Positions 7,726 to 15,277 are shown, counted from the first letter of the stretch. The stretch: DNA of 24,541 nt from DATLNF01 sp046590575 (GCA_046590575.1 JBKJUS010000168.1:1-24541); one strand, 5' to 3'. Numbers and translations are program-made. The notes: a model not told the origin generated them from the sequence alone.

Positions 7726-8817
7726 GTGTTGACCCGCGCTTCGATCGCACTCGCCCTCGCGGCGGCCCTCAGCCTCTCAGCGTGCTCAGGTGGCGACGGG
7801 CCGGTCGTCGAGGTCGGCACCGTCGGTCGGGCCGACGTCGTCGAGCTGGTCAACGCTCCGGCCACCGTCGTCGCCCGGGCGCAGGCGACCGTGACCGCCC
7901 CGGCCGACGGCACCGTGATCGCGGTGCTCGTCGAGGCCGGCGAGTCGGTGGTCGCCGGCGTCCCACTGATGCGGTTGGAGTCGCCCGCAGTCCGCACCCG
8001 ATTGCTCGGGGCCCAGGCATTGGCGCAGGCTGCGGTCACCGCCGACCAGCGGGCGCAGGCCGCCGTCACGGTGGCCGCAGCGCAGCGGAGTGTCGACGCA
8101 CTCACGGTCCGTTCGCCGATCAACGGCACGGTGCAGCTCGGCGGATCAGCACCGACCGGCGGCGCGCCCAGCCTCGACGACCTGATCGGGTCGCTGCCCG
8201 CGGCGATCCAGGGACAGGCCGCGTCCGCGCTCGGCGGCGGTGGCGCGGCGGGCGGTACGACGACGACGGTGGCCGAGATCGCCCCCGGCGTACCCGTCCA
8301 GCAGGGCACCGTGCTCGCTGCGGTCTTCGACCTTTCGGCGCTCACCCTGGTCGCCGAGGTCGACGAGACCGACATCTTCCTGGTGACCCGGGGCATCGGG
8401 GCCGAGGCCGAGCTCGACGCCGTGCCGGGTGCGGTGTACCCAGCCACTGTCCGGTCGGTCGAGCTGTCCCCGACGACGTCGAGCCGCGGCGGGGTGACCT
8501 ACCGCGTGGCGCTGGCGCTTGCCGCCGGCAGGTCGGTCGACGGCACCGCAGCGCCGGTCCCGCGGCCCGGCATGAGCGCGGTCGTCGATCTGCGGGTGCG
8601 CGAGGCCACAAGAGCCGTCTCGGTGCCCGCCGCGGCGGTCATTCGACAGGGTGAGCGGGATGCGGTCTGGGCCGTGCGGGGCGGTCGGGCGCGCGCCGTC
8701 GTCGTGACCCTCGGCGCGCAAGGCGACGACGTCATCGAGATCACCTCCGGCGTGGCCGAGGGCGACCGCGTCGTCGTACGCGGCGCTGATGTCGTCCGCG
8801 AAGGCCAGGAGCTGTGA
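7726..8817 (+). CDS. Lipoprotein periplasmic adaptor/membrane-fusion protein (HlyD/MacA-like)
   Basis: A 363-residue RND/ABC adaptor-type protein. The N-terminus is a lipoprotein signal with lipobox LSAC (residues 17-20), so it should be lipid-anchored on the outer face of the membrane rather than held by a transmembrane helix. A lipoyl/barrel-sandwich segment follows (TVTAPADGTVIAVLVEAGESV, interrupted here only for description), then a short helical hairpin (LLGAQALAQAAVTADQRAQA) and the second half (LTVRSPINGTVQLGG). The C-terminal part has beta-barrel and membrane-proximal segments (VAEVDETDIFLVTRG, VIRQGERDAVWAVRGGRARAV). A Gly-rich insert lies near residues 168-185. The GTG start leaves the lipobox at the expected depth. 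The stop overlaps the ATPase start as GTGA. It probably regulates or couples the ATPase/permease pair encoded next. Confidence 0.85.
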   Translation: MLTRASIALALAAALSLSACSGGDGPVVEVGTVGRADVVELVNAPATVVARAQATVTAPADGTVIAVLVEAGESVVAGVPLMRLESPAVRTRLLGAQALAQAAVTADQRAQAAVTVAAAQRSVDALTVRSPINGTVQLGGSAPTGGAPSLDDLIGSLPAAIQGQAASALGGGGAAGGTTTTVAEIAPGVPVQQGTVLAAVFDLSALTLVAEVDETDIFLVTRGIGAEAELDAVPGAVYPATVRSVELSPTTSSRGGVTYRVALALAAGRSVDGTAAPVPRPGMSAVVDLRVREATRAVSVPAAAVIRQGERDAVWAVRGGRARAVVVTLGAQGDDVIEITSGVAEGDRVVVRGADVVREGQEL

Positions 8818-9497
8818 CAGCCGTCCTCCAGGCGGTCGAGGTGACGAAGTCCTACGAGCTCGAGGGGGTGACGGTCGACGCACTTCGCGGGGTGAGCCTG
8901 GACGTCGGGCCAGGCGACTACGTCGCGATCGTCGGGCCGTCCGGCTCGGGCAAGTCCACGCTCATGCACGTACTCGGTGGCATCGACCGGCCGACTACGG
9001 GCACTGTGCGCGTCGCCGGCCGCGATGTCGCTGAGCTGTCCGAGGACGACATCGCACAGGTACGCAACGCCACGGTCGGCTTCGTCTTCCAGGCCTTCCA
9101 GCTGTTGCCGCGCACGTCGGCCGTCGGCAACGTCGCGATGCCGTTGGTCTACCGCGGGCTGCGCCGCTCGGAACGACGGCGGCTCGCCACCGAGGCCCTC
9201 GACTCCGTAGGGATGAGCCATCGCCTCGACCACCGCCCCAACCAGCTCTCCGGTGGCGAGCAGCAACGGGTCGCGATCGCCCGCGCCCTGGTCGGTGACC
9301 CTGCTGTCATCCTCGCTGACGAGCCGACCGGCAACCTCGACACCCGCCGCGGCATCGAGGTGATGGAGCTGCTCGAACGGCTCAACGCCGAGCGCGGCGT
9401 GGCCGTCGTCATCGTCACCCACGACGCCGAGATCGCCGGCCGCACCCGTCGCGTCGTACACGTCCGCGACGGCCTCCTCGAGCCCAGCCGGACGTGA
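8814..9497 (+). CDS. ABC transporter ATP-binding protein (MacB/LolD-like)
   Basis: A 227-residue ABC ATPase that powers the FtsX-type permease encoded downstream. It has Walker A GPSGSGKST (residues 41-49), the Q-loop region FVFQAFQLLPRTSA, signature LSGGEQQRVAIARAL (145-159), Walker B VILADEPTGNLD (165-176) and the switch His in VIVTHD. The EPTGNLD form and the FQxFQLLP loop are typical of the LolD/MacB/FtsE group, which drives mechanotransmission or extrusion rather than nutrient import. It overlaps its neighbours on both sides by 4 nt (GTGA), so all three proteins are likely made in fixed ratio. The substrate is not deducible. Confidence 0.95.
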   Translation: MTAVLQAVEVTKSYELEGVTVDALRGVSLDVGPGDYVAIVGPSGSGKSTLMHVLGGIDRPTTGTVRVAGRDVAELSEDDIAQVRNATVGFVFQAFQLLPRTSAVGNVAMPLVYRGLRRSERRRLATEALDSVGMSHRLDHRPNQLSGGEQQRVAIARALVGDPAVILADEPTGNLDTRRGIEVMELLERLNAERGVAVVIVTHDAEIAGRTRRVVHVRDGLLEPSRT

Positions 9498-10678
9498 GGG
9501 TTGCGGAGGCGTGGCGGGTGGCGATCGAGGCGCTACGTGCCAACCGGCTGCGCAGCGCGCTCACCATGCTCGGTGTGGTCATCGGCGTCGCCGCCGTCGT
9601 CCTGCTGGTCGCCATCGGCGGCGGGGCGAAGCGCGAGGTCGAGACGCAGGTGCAGGGCCTCGGCTCCAACCTGCTGATCGTGGTGCCGGGCGAGATCTCC
9701 TTCGGCAGCGCCCCGACCACAAGCCGGCTCACCCTCGGCGACATCGACGAGGTCGCCCGCATCGTCGGCGACCGGCGCCGCGTCGCGGCCACCGTGAGCA
9801 GCGGCGAAAATGTGCGGGTGGGGAACCGCGAGATGTTCACCACTCTGCAGGGCACCAACGAGACCGTGCCGCTGGTCTTCAACCGGCCCGTCGCAAGAGG
9901 CTCCTATCACCGCCGTGGTGACATCGAGTCGCGACGCCGAGTTGCGGTGCTCGGTCCGAAGACGGCGCGGGCCCTTTTCGGCGACAAGGACCCGCTCGGC
10001 CGACAGGTCGCGATCAGTGGGGTGCGCTTTCGGGTGATCGGCGTTTTCGCGCCGGCCGGTTCGGCTTTCGGGGTCGACCGCGACGCCGACATCCACGTGC
10101 CGATCACGGCGGCCCAGCGCCTGCTCGACACGCGGCGGGTCGACGCCCTCGCGGTCAAGGCGCCCAGCATCGACGGTATCGACCAGCTCGGCGACCGGAT
10201 CGTCGCCGGGTTGACCGCTCGGTATCCGGACGACACGTTCAGCGCCGTGACGCAGAGCCAGATCCTCGGCGCCGTCGGCCGGATCCTGGGTCTGCTCACC
10301 CTGGTGCTCGGCGCGATCGCCGGGATCAGCCTGCTGGTCGGCGGGGTCGGCGTGTCCAACATCATGCTGGTGAGCGTGCGGGAGCGAACCCGCGAGATCG
10401 GCTTGCGCAAGGCGGTCGGTGCCCGTCAGCGCGACATCTTGCTGCAGTTCCTGATCGAGGCCGTCGTGTTGACCAGCGTTGGTGGCGTCATCGGCATCGC
10501 CATCGGGGTCGGCGGTGCGCTGCTGTTGGAGAACCTCACGCCGTTGCCTGCGGTGATCGCCTGGTGGTCGCCGGTCCTCGCCTTCGCGGTGTCCGCAGGG
10601 GTGGGCGTCTTCTTCGGTGTCTTCCCGGCCAGGCGCGCGGGCCGCCTCGATCCGGTCGTCGCGCTACGGTCGGAGTGA
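9494..10678 (+). CDS. FtsX/MacB-type ABC transporter permease
   Basis: A 394-residue permease with the MacB/FtsX topology. It has one N-terminal membrane helix (LTMLGVVIGVAAVVLLVAIG, about residues 28-47), a large extracytoplasmic MacB-PCD-like domain (about 50-265), and three C-terminal helices (about 268-295, 325-350, 355-375). The cytoplasmic loop SVRERTREIGLRKAVGAR is the conserved coupling sequence of this family. It ends in the typical RRAGRLDPVVALRSE. It works with the upstream lipoprotein and ATPase. In Gram-negative bacteria MacAB works with TolC to expel macrolides, toxins or peptides; without an outer membrane the exporter must act differently here. The stop overlaps the AcuC-like start as TGATG. 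Confidence 0.93.
   Translation: MRVAEAWRVAIEALRANRLRSALTMLGVVIGVAAVVLLVAIGGGAKREVETQVQGLGSNLLIVVPGEISFGSAPTTSRLTLGDIDEVARIVGDRRRVAATVSSGENVRVGNREMFTTLQGTNETVPLVFNRPVARGSYHRRGDIESRRRVAVLGPKTARALFGDKDPLGRQVAISGVRFRVIGVFAPAGSAFGVDRDADIHVPITAAQRLLDTRRVDALAVKAPSIDGIDQLGDRIVAGLTARYPDDTFSAVTQSQILGAVGRILGLLTLVLGAIAGISLLVGGVGVSNIMLVSVRERTREIGLRKAVGARQRDILLQFLIEAVVLTSVGGVIGIAIGVGGALLLENLTPLPAVIAWWSPVLAFAVSAGVGVFFGVFPARRAGRLDPVVALRSE
10665..10670 (+). promoter_or_regulatory. Candidate -10 hexamer of the acuC-like gene
   Basis: TACGGT inside the 3' end of the permease gene is 7 nt before the ATG at 10678, the same geometry as at the other plus-strand genes. It overlaps coding sequence, so it may be fortuitous. 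Confidence 0.25.
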
Positions 10679-11865
10679 TGAGCGAGCGTGTGCTGGTCGT
10701 CTGGGACGACGTGATGGCGTCCTACGACTTCGGCCCGAGCCATCCGCTGCGACCGCTACGCCTCGAGCTGACCATCGGACTGAGCCGCGAGCTCGGCTTG
10801 CTGACCCGCCCCAATGTCACCGTCGTCGCACCTGTGCCCGCCGACGACGCGACGCTCGGCCTGGTCCACGACCGCGACTACATCGCCGCCGTACGACGGG
10901 CGCCGGACGACGTGATGGGTCGCCTCGGCTTCAAGCACGGCCTCGGGACAGGTGACAACCCGGTCTTCCCGCGGATGCACGAGGCGGCGTCGCTGGTCAC
11001 TGGCGCGAGCGTCGATGCCGCTCGGGCGGTGTGGACCGGCGCGGCTGACCACGCCATCAACATCGCCGGCGGGCTGCACCACGCGATGCGCGACCGCGCG
11101 AGCGGCTTCTGTGTGTACGACGACCCCGCGGTGGCGATTGCCTGGCTGCTCACTCAGGGCGCCGAGCGGGTCGCCTACGTCGATGTCGATGTGCACCACG
11201 GCGACGGCGTGCAGGCGGCGTTCTACCGCGATCCGCGGGTGCTCACGGTCAGCCTGCACGAAAGCGGAGTCACCCTCTTCCCGGGCACCGGTTTTCCCGA
11301 TGAGGTCGGCGCGGGCGACGGCCGCGGCACGAGCGTCAACGTCGCGCTCCCAGCGGGCACCGGCGACGCCGCGTGGCTCCGCGCCTTCGACGCCGTCGTG
11401 CCTCCGCTGCTGCGTTCTTACCGGCCGCAAGTGCTGGTCACGCAGCTCGGCTGTGACACGCATGCCCTCGACCCGCTCGCGCACCTGACCTGCAGTGTCG
11501 ACGGCCATCGAGCCACCTACCGCGCGCTGCACGCCCTCGCGCACGAGGTGTGCGAGGGCCGCTGGGTCGCAACCGGCGGCGGTGGGTACGAGATCGTGCA
11601 GGTCGTGCCGCGCTCATGGACCTACGCGATCGCCGAGGCGGTCGGCGGCGTCGTACCGGAGGAGACGCCCGAGGCGTGGCGGGAGTGGGCCGGTGGTCGC
11701 GCAGCAGAGCAGGCGCCGAGGTCCTTCAGTGACGACCGCATGGTCGGCTTCCGGTCATGGGAGGGGGGCATCGGTGACGTCGGCGACCCCGTCGACCGGG
11801 CGGTGGCTGCGACCCGGCGAGCGGTCTTCTCGCTGCACGGCCTCGACCCCGAGGCGGCGGCCTGA
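10678..11865 (+). CDS. AcuC/histone deacetylase superfamily zinc deacetylase
   Basis: A 395-residue member of the arginase/deacetylase fold, class I HDAC-like, of the bacterial AcuC type that in Bacillus removes an acetyl group from acetyl-CoA synthetase. The active site looks complete: the His pair H134-H135 in GGLHHAM, DVDVHHGDG at 169-177 with zinc ligands D171 and H173, the third ligand D260 in LGCDTHALDPL, and the catalytic Tyr Y304 in GGGGYE. The extra C-terminal segment (about 80 residues) after the catalytic core is typical of actinobacterial AcuC. The ATG overlaps the last base of the permease stop (TGATG). No acetyl-CoA synthetase or acetyltransferase gene is in the window, so the target is unknown. 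An acetylpolyamine hydrolase is less likely given the GGGGYE context. Confidence 0.9.
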   Translation: MSERVLVVWDDVMASYDFGPSHPLRPLRLELTIGLSRELGLLTRPNVTVVAPVPADDATLGLVHDRDYIAAVRRAPDDVMGRLGFKHGLGTGDNPVFPRMHEAASLVTGASVDAARAVWTGAADHAINIAGGLHHAMRDRASGFCVYDDPAVAIAWLLTQGAERVAYVDVDVHHGDGVQAAFYRDPRVLTVSLHESGVTLFPGTGFPDEVGAGDGRGTSVNVALPAGTGDAAWLRAFDAVVPPLLRSYRPQVLVTQLGCDTHALDPLAHLTCSVDGHRATYRALHALAHEVCEGRWVATGGGGYEIVQVVPRSWTYAIAEAVGGVVPEETPEAWREWAGGRAAEQAPRSFSDDRMVGFRSWEGGIGDVGDPVDRAVAATRRAVFSLHGLDPEAAA

Positions 11866-11944
11866 AAGGCGATGCTGGTGAGGCAGGTCCGGGCGTCACC
11901 CGCGACGAAGACTGCCGCCACTGCACTGCCATCTGGGGAGTCTC

Positions 11945-13987
11945 ATGTCGCGTCTACGCCGATTGCCCGCCGCTATCGCTCTCGTCGTCGTTGCCTCCGC
12001 GGGTGCTGCGGTCGCGCAGACCGCGACCCGCCCCCTAGCCGCGCCGGACAGCGCCGGCGAGTGGGTCCACATCCAGCTCGCTGACCGGGTGCTCCCCGAG
12101 CAGGTCGACGCTTTGGCCGAAGCCGGTCTCGATGGTCTGCAGTACGTGCCGGACAACGCGTACGTCGCGTACGGAACCCGAGCTGCGGCCCGTGCCGCCC
12201 AGGGCATCACCGGCGTCACCGCAGTCGAGGTGTTCGACCGGTCGGACAAGCTGGACCGGTCAGTCCTCGCTGCAGCGCGGCCGCGTGTGACGGTGCTCGG
12301 CTTCCGCCCCGAGCGGTCCGGCCTTGACGTCGCGCTTGCCACGTTCGGCGCCCAGCGGCACACGGCGTACGACCTGACGGCGTCGGGCCTCGCGGTGCGC
12401 GAGGTGACGTTGCCGGTCGCTGCCCTCGACGACCTGGCCGGCCGCGGCGACGTCCTCCTGGTGACCGCGGGCACCGGCACGCCGGAGACCGAGGACGAGT
12501 CGACCTCGCTCGTGCTGGCCAGCAAGCAGGCGAACAGCTTCACGCGTAAGCCAGGCTACGAGGCTTTTCTGAAGTCGGTGAAGACCGACGGCACCGGTGT
12601 CGTCGTCACAGTCATCGACGAAGGCATCGACCCCAATCACCCGGAGTTCTCCGGTCGTGTGGCCAAGCGCTTCGCCCACAGCCCTGTACCGGCCGAGGGG
12701 CACGGCACGCACGTCTCCGGCATCGTCGGTGGCAAGGGCGCCGCGGTGCCCGTCGTCGGTCGGGTCAAGGACGACAACGACCTGCTTTACGGCATCGGAG
12801 TGGCGCCGGGCGTACGTTTCGTGGACATCAACGCGATCGCGACCGCCGCGAAGTTTCCGGCCGCAGGCGGCTTTGGCGACTACACCAAGCAGGCGCTGTC
12901 CGCCGGCTCGTCGCTGTGGAACGCGTCATGGACCAGCGGCGAGGGGGCCGGCGCCGGCTACGTCGCCAACGCCGCCCTGCTCGACGCGTTGACCCGCGAT
13001 GGCAACGACGAGGCCGCGGGGAGCCAGCCCTTCACCTTCGTCTTCTCGGCGGGCAACTCCGGCGGCCCGGAGGCGAAGATCACTGCGCCGAAGGAGGCCA
13101 AGAACATCATCGCGGTGGCCAGCACCATCGCCCCCCGTGACCCCTTCCCCATCGGCAGTGCTCCCGACGGCGAGAAGATCAGCTCGTTCTCCAGCCGCGG
13201 TCCCGCGCGTGATGGTCGGCTCGTGCCGACCGTCACTGCGCCCGGGGAGAACGTCTCCTCCGCGCGCGCGACGACCGGCGCGACCTGCGGCGAGAGTCCG
13301 CCCGTCGACAGCTTCGTCCTCTACTCGCTGTGCAGCGGTACGTCGATGGCCTCGCCGCAGGTGACCGGCGCCGTGGCACTGCTCACCCAGTGGTGGCGCC
13401 AGCGCAACGCCGGACGCACCCAGTCACCCGCGATGTCGAAGGCGATGCTCGTCAACTCGGCCATCGACATCGGCGACGCCGACATCCCGAACATCACCGA
13501 AGGCTGGGGCCGGGTCAGCACGGGCCTCTTGCTCGACCCGCAGGCGCGCCGCGTCGTTGTGGACCAGACCGTCGTGCTGAGCCGGCGAGATGCGTCGTAC
13601 GGGGTCAGTGTCGTGCCCGTCGACCCGTCGAAGCCGATGAAGGTGACGCTCGCCTGGACCGACGTGCCGGGCCTGGCCCAGGAGCCGCGCACCGCCGATC
13701 GTGACACCGAGACGTTCTCCCCGGCGGCCCTGGTCAACGACCTCGACCTGCGGGTGGTCGGCTCCGGCGGGCCCTTCCTGGGCAACGTCTTCGCGGAGGG
13801 TCTGTCCGTGCGCGGTGGGAAGCCGGATCGGCTGAACAACCTGGAGAACGTCTTCGTCGCCAATCCCCGCGGCGCCTACCGGGTGACCGTGCGGGCGCAC
13901 AACCTGCCCGGCGACGGCGTGCCGGGCAACGCCCGCCGTACCGACCAGGACTTCGCGCTCGTCCTGAGCAACGCCCGCCTCGTCTGA
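11945..13987 (+). CDS. Secreted subtilisin-family (S8) serine peptidase
   Basis: A 680-residue secreted S8 peptidase. The signal peptide has hydrophobic core IALVVVASAGAAVA with likely cleavage after residue 24. A propeptide-like region runs to about 200 and is followed by the catalytic triad D225 (VIDEGID), H253 (GHGTHVSG) and S467 (GTSMASP). The oxyanion Asn is probably in FVFSAGNSGG. The triad Asp context is DEGID rather than the usual DTGID. After the catalytic domain a C-terminal beta-rich P/jelly-roll-like domain (about 530-680; VTLAWTDVPG, LVNDLDLRVVG, YRVTVRAHNLPGDG) resembles that of kumamolysin-like and other S8A enzymes. No membrane anchor is visible. GGGGAG lies 4 nt before ATG 11945. 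The gene is preceded by a 79-nt gap and followed by a hairpin, so it may be a single transcription unit. Confidence 0.92.
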   Translation: MSRLRRLPAAIALVVVASAGAAVAQTATRPLAAPDSAGEWVHIQLADRVLPEQVDALAEAGLDGLQYVPDNAYVAYGTRAAARAAQGITGVTAVEVFDRSDKLDRSVLAAARPRVTVLGFRPERSGLDVALATFGAQRHTAYDLTASGLAVREVTLPVAALDDLAGRGDVLLVTAGTGTPETEDESTSLVLASKQANSFTRKPGYEAFLKSVKTDGTGVVVTVIDEGIDPNHPEFSGRVAKRFAHSPVPAEGHGTHVSGIVGGKGAAVPVVGRVKDDNDLLYGIGVAPGVRFVDINAIATAAKFPAAGGFGDYTKQALSAGSSLWNASWTSGEGAGAGYVANAALLDALTRDGNDEAAGSQPFTFVFSAGNSGGPEAKITAPKEAKNIIAVASTIAPRDPFPIGSAPDGEKISSFSSRGPARDGRLVPTVTAPGENVSSARATTGATCGESPPVDSFVLYSLCSGTSMASPQVTGAVALLTQWWRQRNAGRTQSPAMSKAMLVNSAIDIGDADIPNITEGWGRVSTGLLLDPQARRVVVDQTVVLSRRDASYGVSVVPVDPSKPMKVTLAWTDVPGLAQEPRTADRDTETFSPAALVNDLDLRVVGSGGPFLGNVFAEGLSVRGGKPDRLNNLENVFVANPRGAYRVTVRAHNLPGDGVPGNARRTDQDFALVLSNARLV

Positions 13988-13991
13988 AGAG

Positions 13992-14019
13992 CGATCGGCT
14001 GGCCGGACTAGGCCGATCG
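13992..14019. terminator. Hairpin after the S8 peptidase gene
   Basis: CGATCGGC (13992-13999) and GCCGATCG (14012-14019) form a perfect 8-bp stem with a 12-nt loop, starting 5 nt after the stop codon. No U-tract follows, as is common for actinobacterial terminators. It separates the peptidase from the HTH-bS22 pair. Confidence 0.5.
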
Positions 14020-14041
14020 GGTCTGTACGCCGAGTCCCACC

Positions 14042-14128
14042 ATGCGCAACACTCACTCCAGGCACGGTCGTCGCCTTCGTCGGGCAGTGGGGAAGCTGCG
14101 CGAGCGACACCGGGCAGAAAACAGGTGA
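14042..14128 (+). CDS. Possible 28-residue basic leader peptide
   Basis: A short open frame from ATG 14042 to TGA 14126-14128, ending 3 nt before the HTH gene start. The peptide would be strongly basic, with about ten Arg, including HGRRLRRAVGKLRER and a C-terminal RAENR. No convincing ribosome-binding site precedes the ATG. It could be a translated leader that couples to or attenuates the HTH gene, or chance. I do not recognise it; only conservation in related genomes would decide. Confidence 0.25.
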   Translation: MRNTHSRHGRRLRRAVGKLRERHRAENR

Positions 14129-14131
14129 CTC

Positions 14132-14326
14132 ATGGCTGCCTCGCTCTCCGAGGTGCGCTTTTTGACGGTGGCTGAGGTCGCGGCACTGATGCGCGTCTCG
14201 AAGATGACCGTCTACCGGCTCGTGCAGGCTGGCGAGCTCTCCGCTGTACGCGTCGGGCGGTCCTACCGGGTGCCCGAGCAAGCGGTGCACGACTACCTCC
14301 AGGCCGCCTTCATTGAGGCCGGCTGA
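14132..14326 (+). CDS. Excisionase-family HTH DNA-binding protein (Rv0500A-like)
   Basis: A 64-residue protein consisting almost wholly of a MerR/excisionase-type winged HTH (helix_turn_helix_17). TVAEVAALMRVSKMTVYRL is the HTH, and GELSAVRVGRSYRVP is the wing, followed by a short helix. AGGTG lies about 7 nt before ATG 14132. Despite its excisionase label it is not part of a mobile element here: it is next to the bS22 gene, as I recall for Rv0500A and Rv0500B in M. tuberculosis and for many actinobacteria, so it is probably a chromosomal regulator. It is related in fold to BldC but not identical to it. DNA target unknown. Confidence 0.9.
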   Translation: MAASLSEVRFLTVAEVAALMRVSKMTVYRLVQAGELSAVRVGRSYRVPEQAVHDYLQAAFIEAG

Positions 14327-14347
14327 GTCATTGAGCGCCGAGGCGGG

Positions 14348-14353
14348 TAGAGT
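14348..14353 (+). promoter_or_regulatory. Candidate -10 hexamer of the bS22 gene
   Basis: TAGAGT in the 72-nt gap after the HTH gene fits TANNNT and would give a leader of about 40 nt containing the AAAGG ribosome-binding site. No -35 is clear. It suggests that the ribosomal-protein gene has its own start point. Confidence 0.35.
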
Positions 14354-14398
14354 CGGCGGTCTGTCGTCGCACCCCCATAGAAGAGCAAAGGTCGTCTC

Positions 14399-14497
14399 GT
14401 GGGCTCGGTCATCAAGAAGCGTCGTAAGCGCATGGCAAAGAAGAAGCACCGCAAGCTGCTGAAGAAGACTCGAGTTCAGCGCAGAAACAAGAAGTAG
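14399..14497 (+). CDS. Small ribosomal subunit protein bS22 (AURKAIP1/COX24-domain)
   Basis: A 32-residue, highly basic protein read from GTG 14399 to TAG 14495-14497, with AAAGG 7 nt before the start. It starts MGSVIKKRRKRMAKKKH and continues KLLKKTRVQRRNKK. As I recall, this is nearly identical to the 33-residue mycobacterial protein encoded at Rv0500B, identified as bS22 in mycobacterial ribosome structures and named for similarity to the mitochondrial AURKAIP1/COX24 domain. It binds 16S rRNA in the small subunit. It is easily missed by gene callers because of its size and non-ATG start. It converges on the cation efflux gene with only 6 nt between stop codons and no visible terminator. 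Confidence 0.93.
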   Translation: MGSVIKKRRKRMAKKKHRKLLKKTRVQRRNKK

Positions 14498-14503
14498 CCC
14501 GTC

Positions 14504-15160
14504 CTAGTCGCAGCAGGTGTCGGCGAGGGAGTCGGCGCGCCAGGTGCGCACTGCTTGAACGGCGGCGACTGCGGCGATGCCGAGGCCGGCCACCGGGTCG
14601 GCCCACGACCAGCCGAAGAGGGCGTGCGCCGCTAGCCCGAGCAGCAGCACGGCGGACAGCAGGGCGCAGAGGTCGGTCTGCGCTGCGTCGGCCACGACCG
14701 CGCGCGAGCCCAGCGTCGGTGCGAGCTTTCGTTTGGCCCGGGCGAGCACTGGCATGACCGCAAGCGACAGCAACGCAAGCCCGATGCCCACCCGGGACGT
14801 CTCGGGTCGGCTGCCGGTCGCGAGGTCGCGTACCGACTCGACGGCGACGTACGCCGCGAGCCCGGCCAGTGCGACGGCGATCATCCGGGTGGCGCGGCGG
14901 TCGACGTCCTGCATGCAGCCGCCACGGCGCTCCTGGTGCAGCCGCCAGCCGAGGGCCAGCGCGGCCGACACCTCGACACCGGAGTCGATGCCGAAACCGA
15001 CCAGACTGACTGATCCGGCGGCGATGCCGGCGCTGACCGCCACGATGCCTTCGACGACGTTCCAGCCGATCGTCGCGCGGTTGAGCAGGGTGGCCCGGCG
15101 TACGGCGACAGCGCGGTCGAGCACTACCGGACCTGCGTCATGCACCTCCCCGATGGCCAT
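14504..15160 (-). CDS. Cation diffusion facilitator-like transporter (short form)
   Basis: A 218-residue membrane protein of the cation efflux (CDF) superfamily, with about six hydrophobic helices. Helix 2 carries GFGIDSGVEVSAALALG, where D and E/S replace the usual HxxxD arrangement. Helix 5 carries VVADAAQTDLCALL, where AQTDLC replaces the usual HxxxD. These are the metal-site helices. The cytoplasmic C-terminal domain of canonical CDFs is missing; the protein ends in a Cys/Asp tail (ADTCCD) that might bind metal. ATG 15160 is fixed by GAGGAGG about 8 nt upstream. It is divergent from the MMPL gene with a 233-nt shared regulatory region. Metal specificity (Zn, Co or other) is not deducible, and the altered site residues make transport of the usual ions uncertain. 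Confidence 0.8.
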   Translation of the reverse strand: MAIGEVHDAGPVVLDRAVAVRRATLLNRATIGWNVVEGIVAVSAGIAAGSVSLVGFGIDSGVEVSAALALGWRLHQERRGGCMQDVDRRATRMIAVALAGLAAYVAVESVRDLATGSRPETSRVGIGLALLSLAVMPVLARAKRKLAPTLGSRAVVADAAQTDLCALLSAVLLLGLAAHALFGWSWADPVAGLGIAAVAAVQAVRTWRADSLADTCCD

Positions 15161-15233
15161 CGGCGTACCTCCTCTGTGTTCAGCGTCGCACGCGAATCAC
15201 GTGGGTGGCGACCCCGCCTCGTCCCGCTCTCGC

Positions 15234-15277
15234 AAACCTACGCACTGCCCGCATTGATGAGGGCAGTGCGTAGGTTT
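15234..15277. repeat. Perfect 17-bp inverted repeat with 10-nt loop
   Basis: AAACCTACGCACTGCCC (15234-15250) pairs with its exact complement at 15261-15277 around the loop 15251-15260. Four further flanking pairs (TCGC/GCGA) form if one base is bulged. No T-run follows on either strand, so it is not an ordinary terminator. It may be an interspersed palindromic repeat, an RNA-level control element in the CDF leader, or a protein-binding site. Confidence 0.8.

Noticed and set aside
7726..10678. Calling the transporter a macrolide exporter (macA/macB)
   Set aside because: The family is widespread with many substrates, the adaptor here is a lipoprotein, and no TolC partner can exist without an outer membrane, so a specific substrate or gene symbol is not justified.
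14132..14326. Excisionase-like protein as evidence of a prophage or integrative element
   Set aside because: No integrase, attachment site or phage genes are nearby, and the gene's partner is the ribosomal protein bS22 in a conserved chromosomal order.
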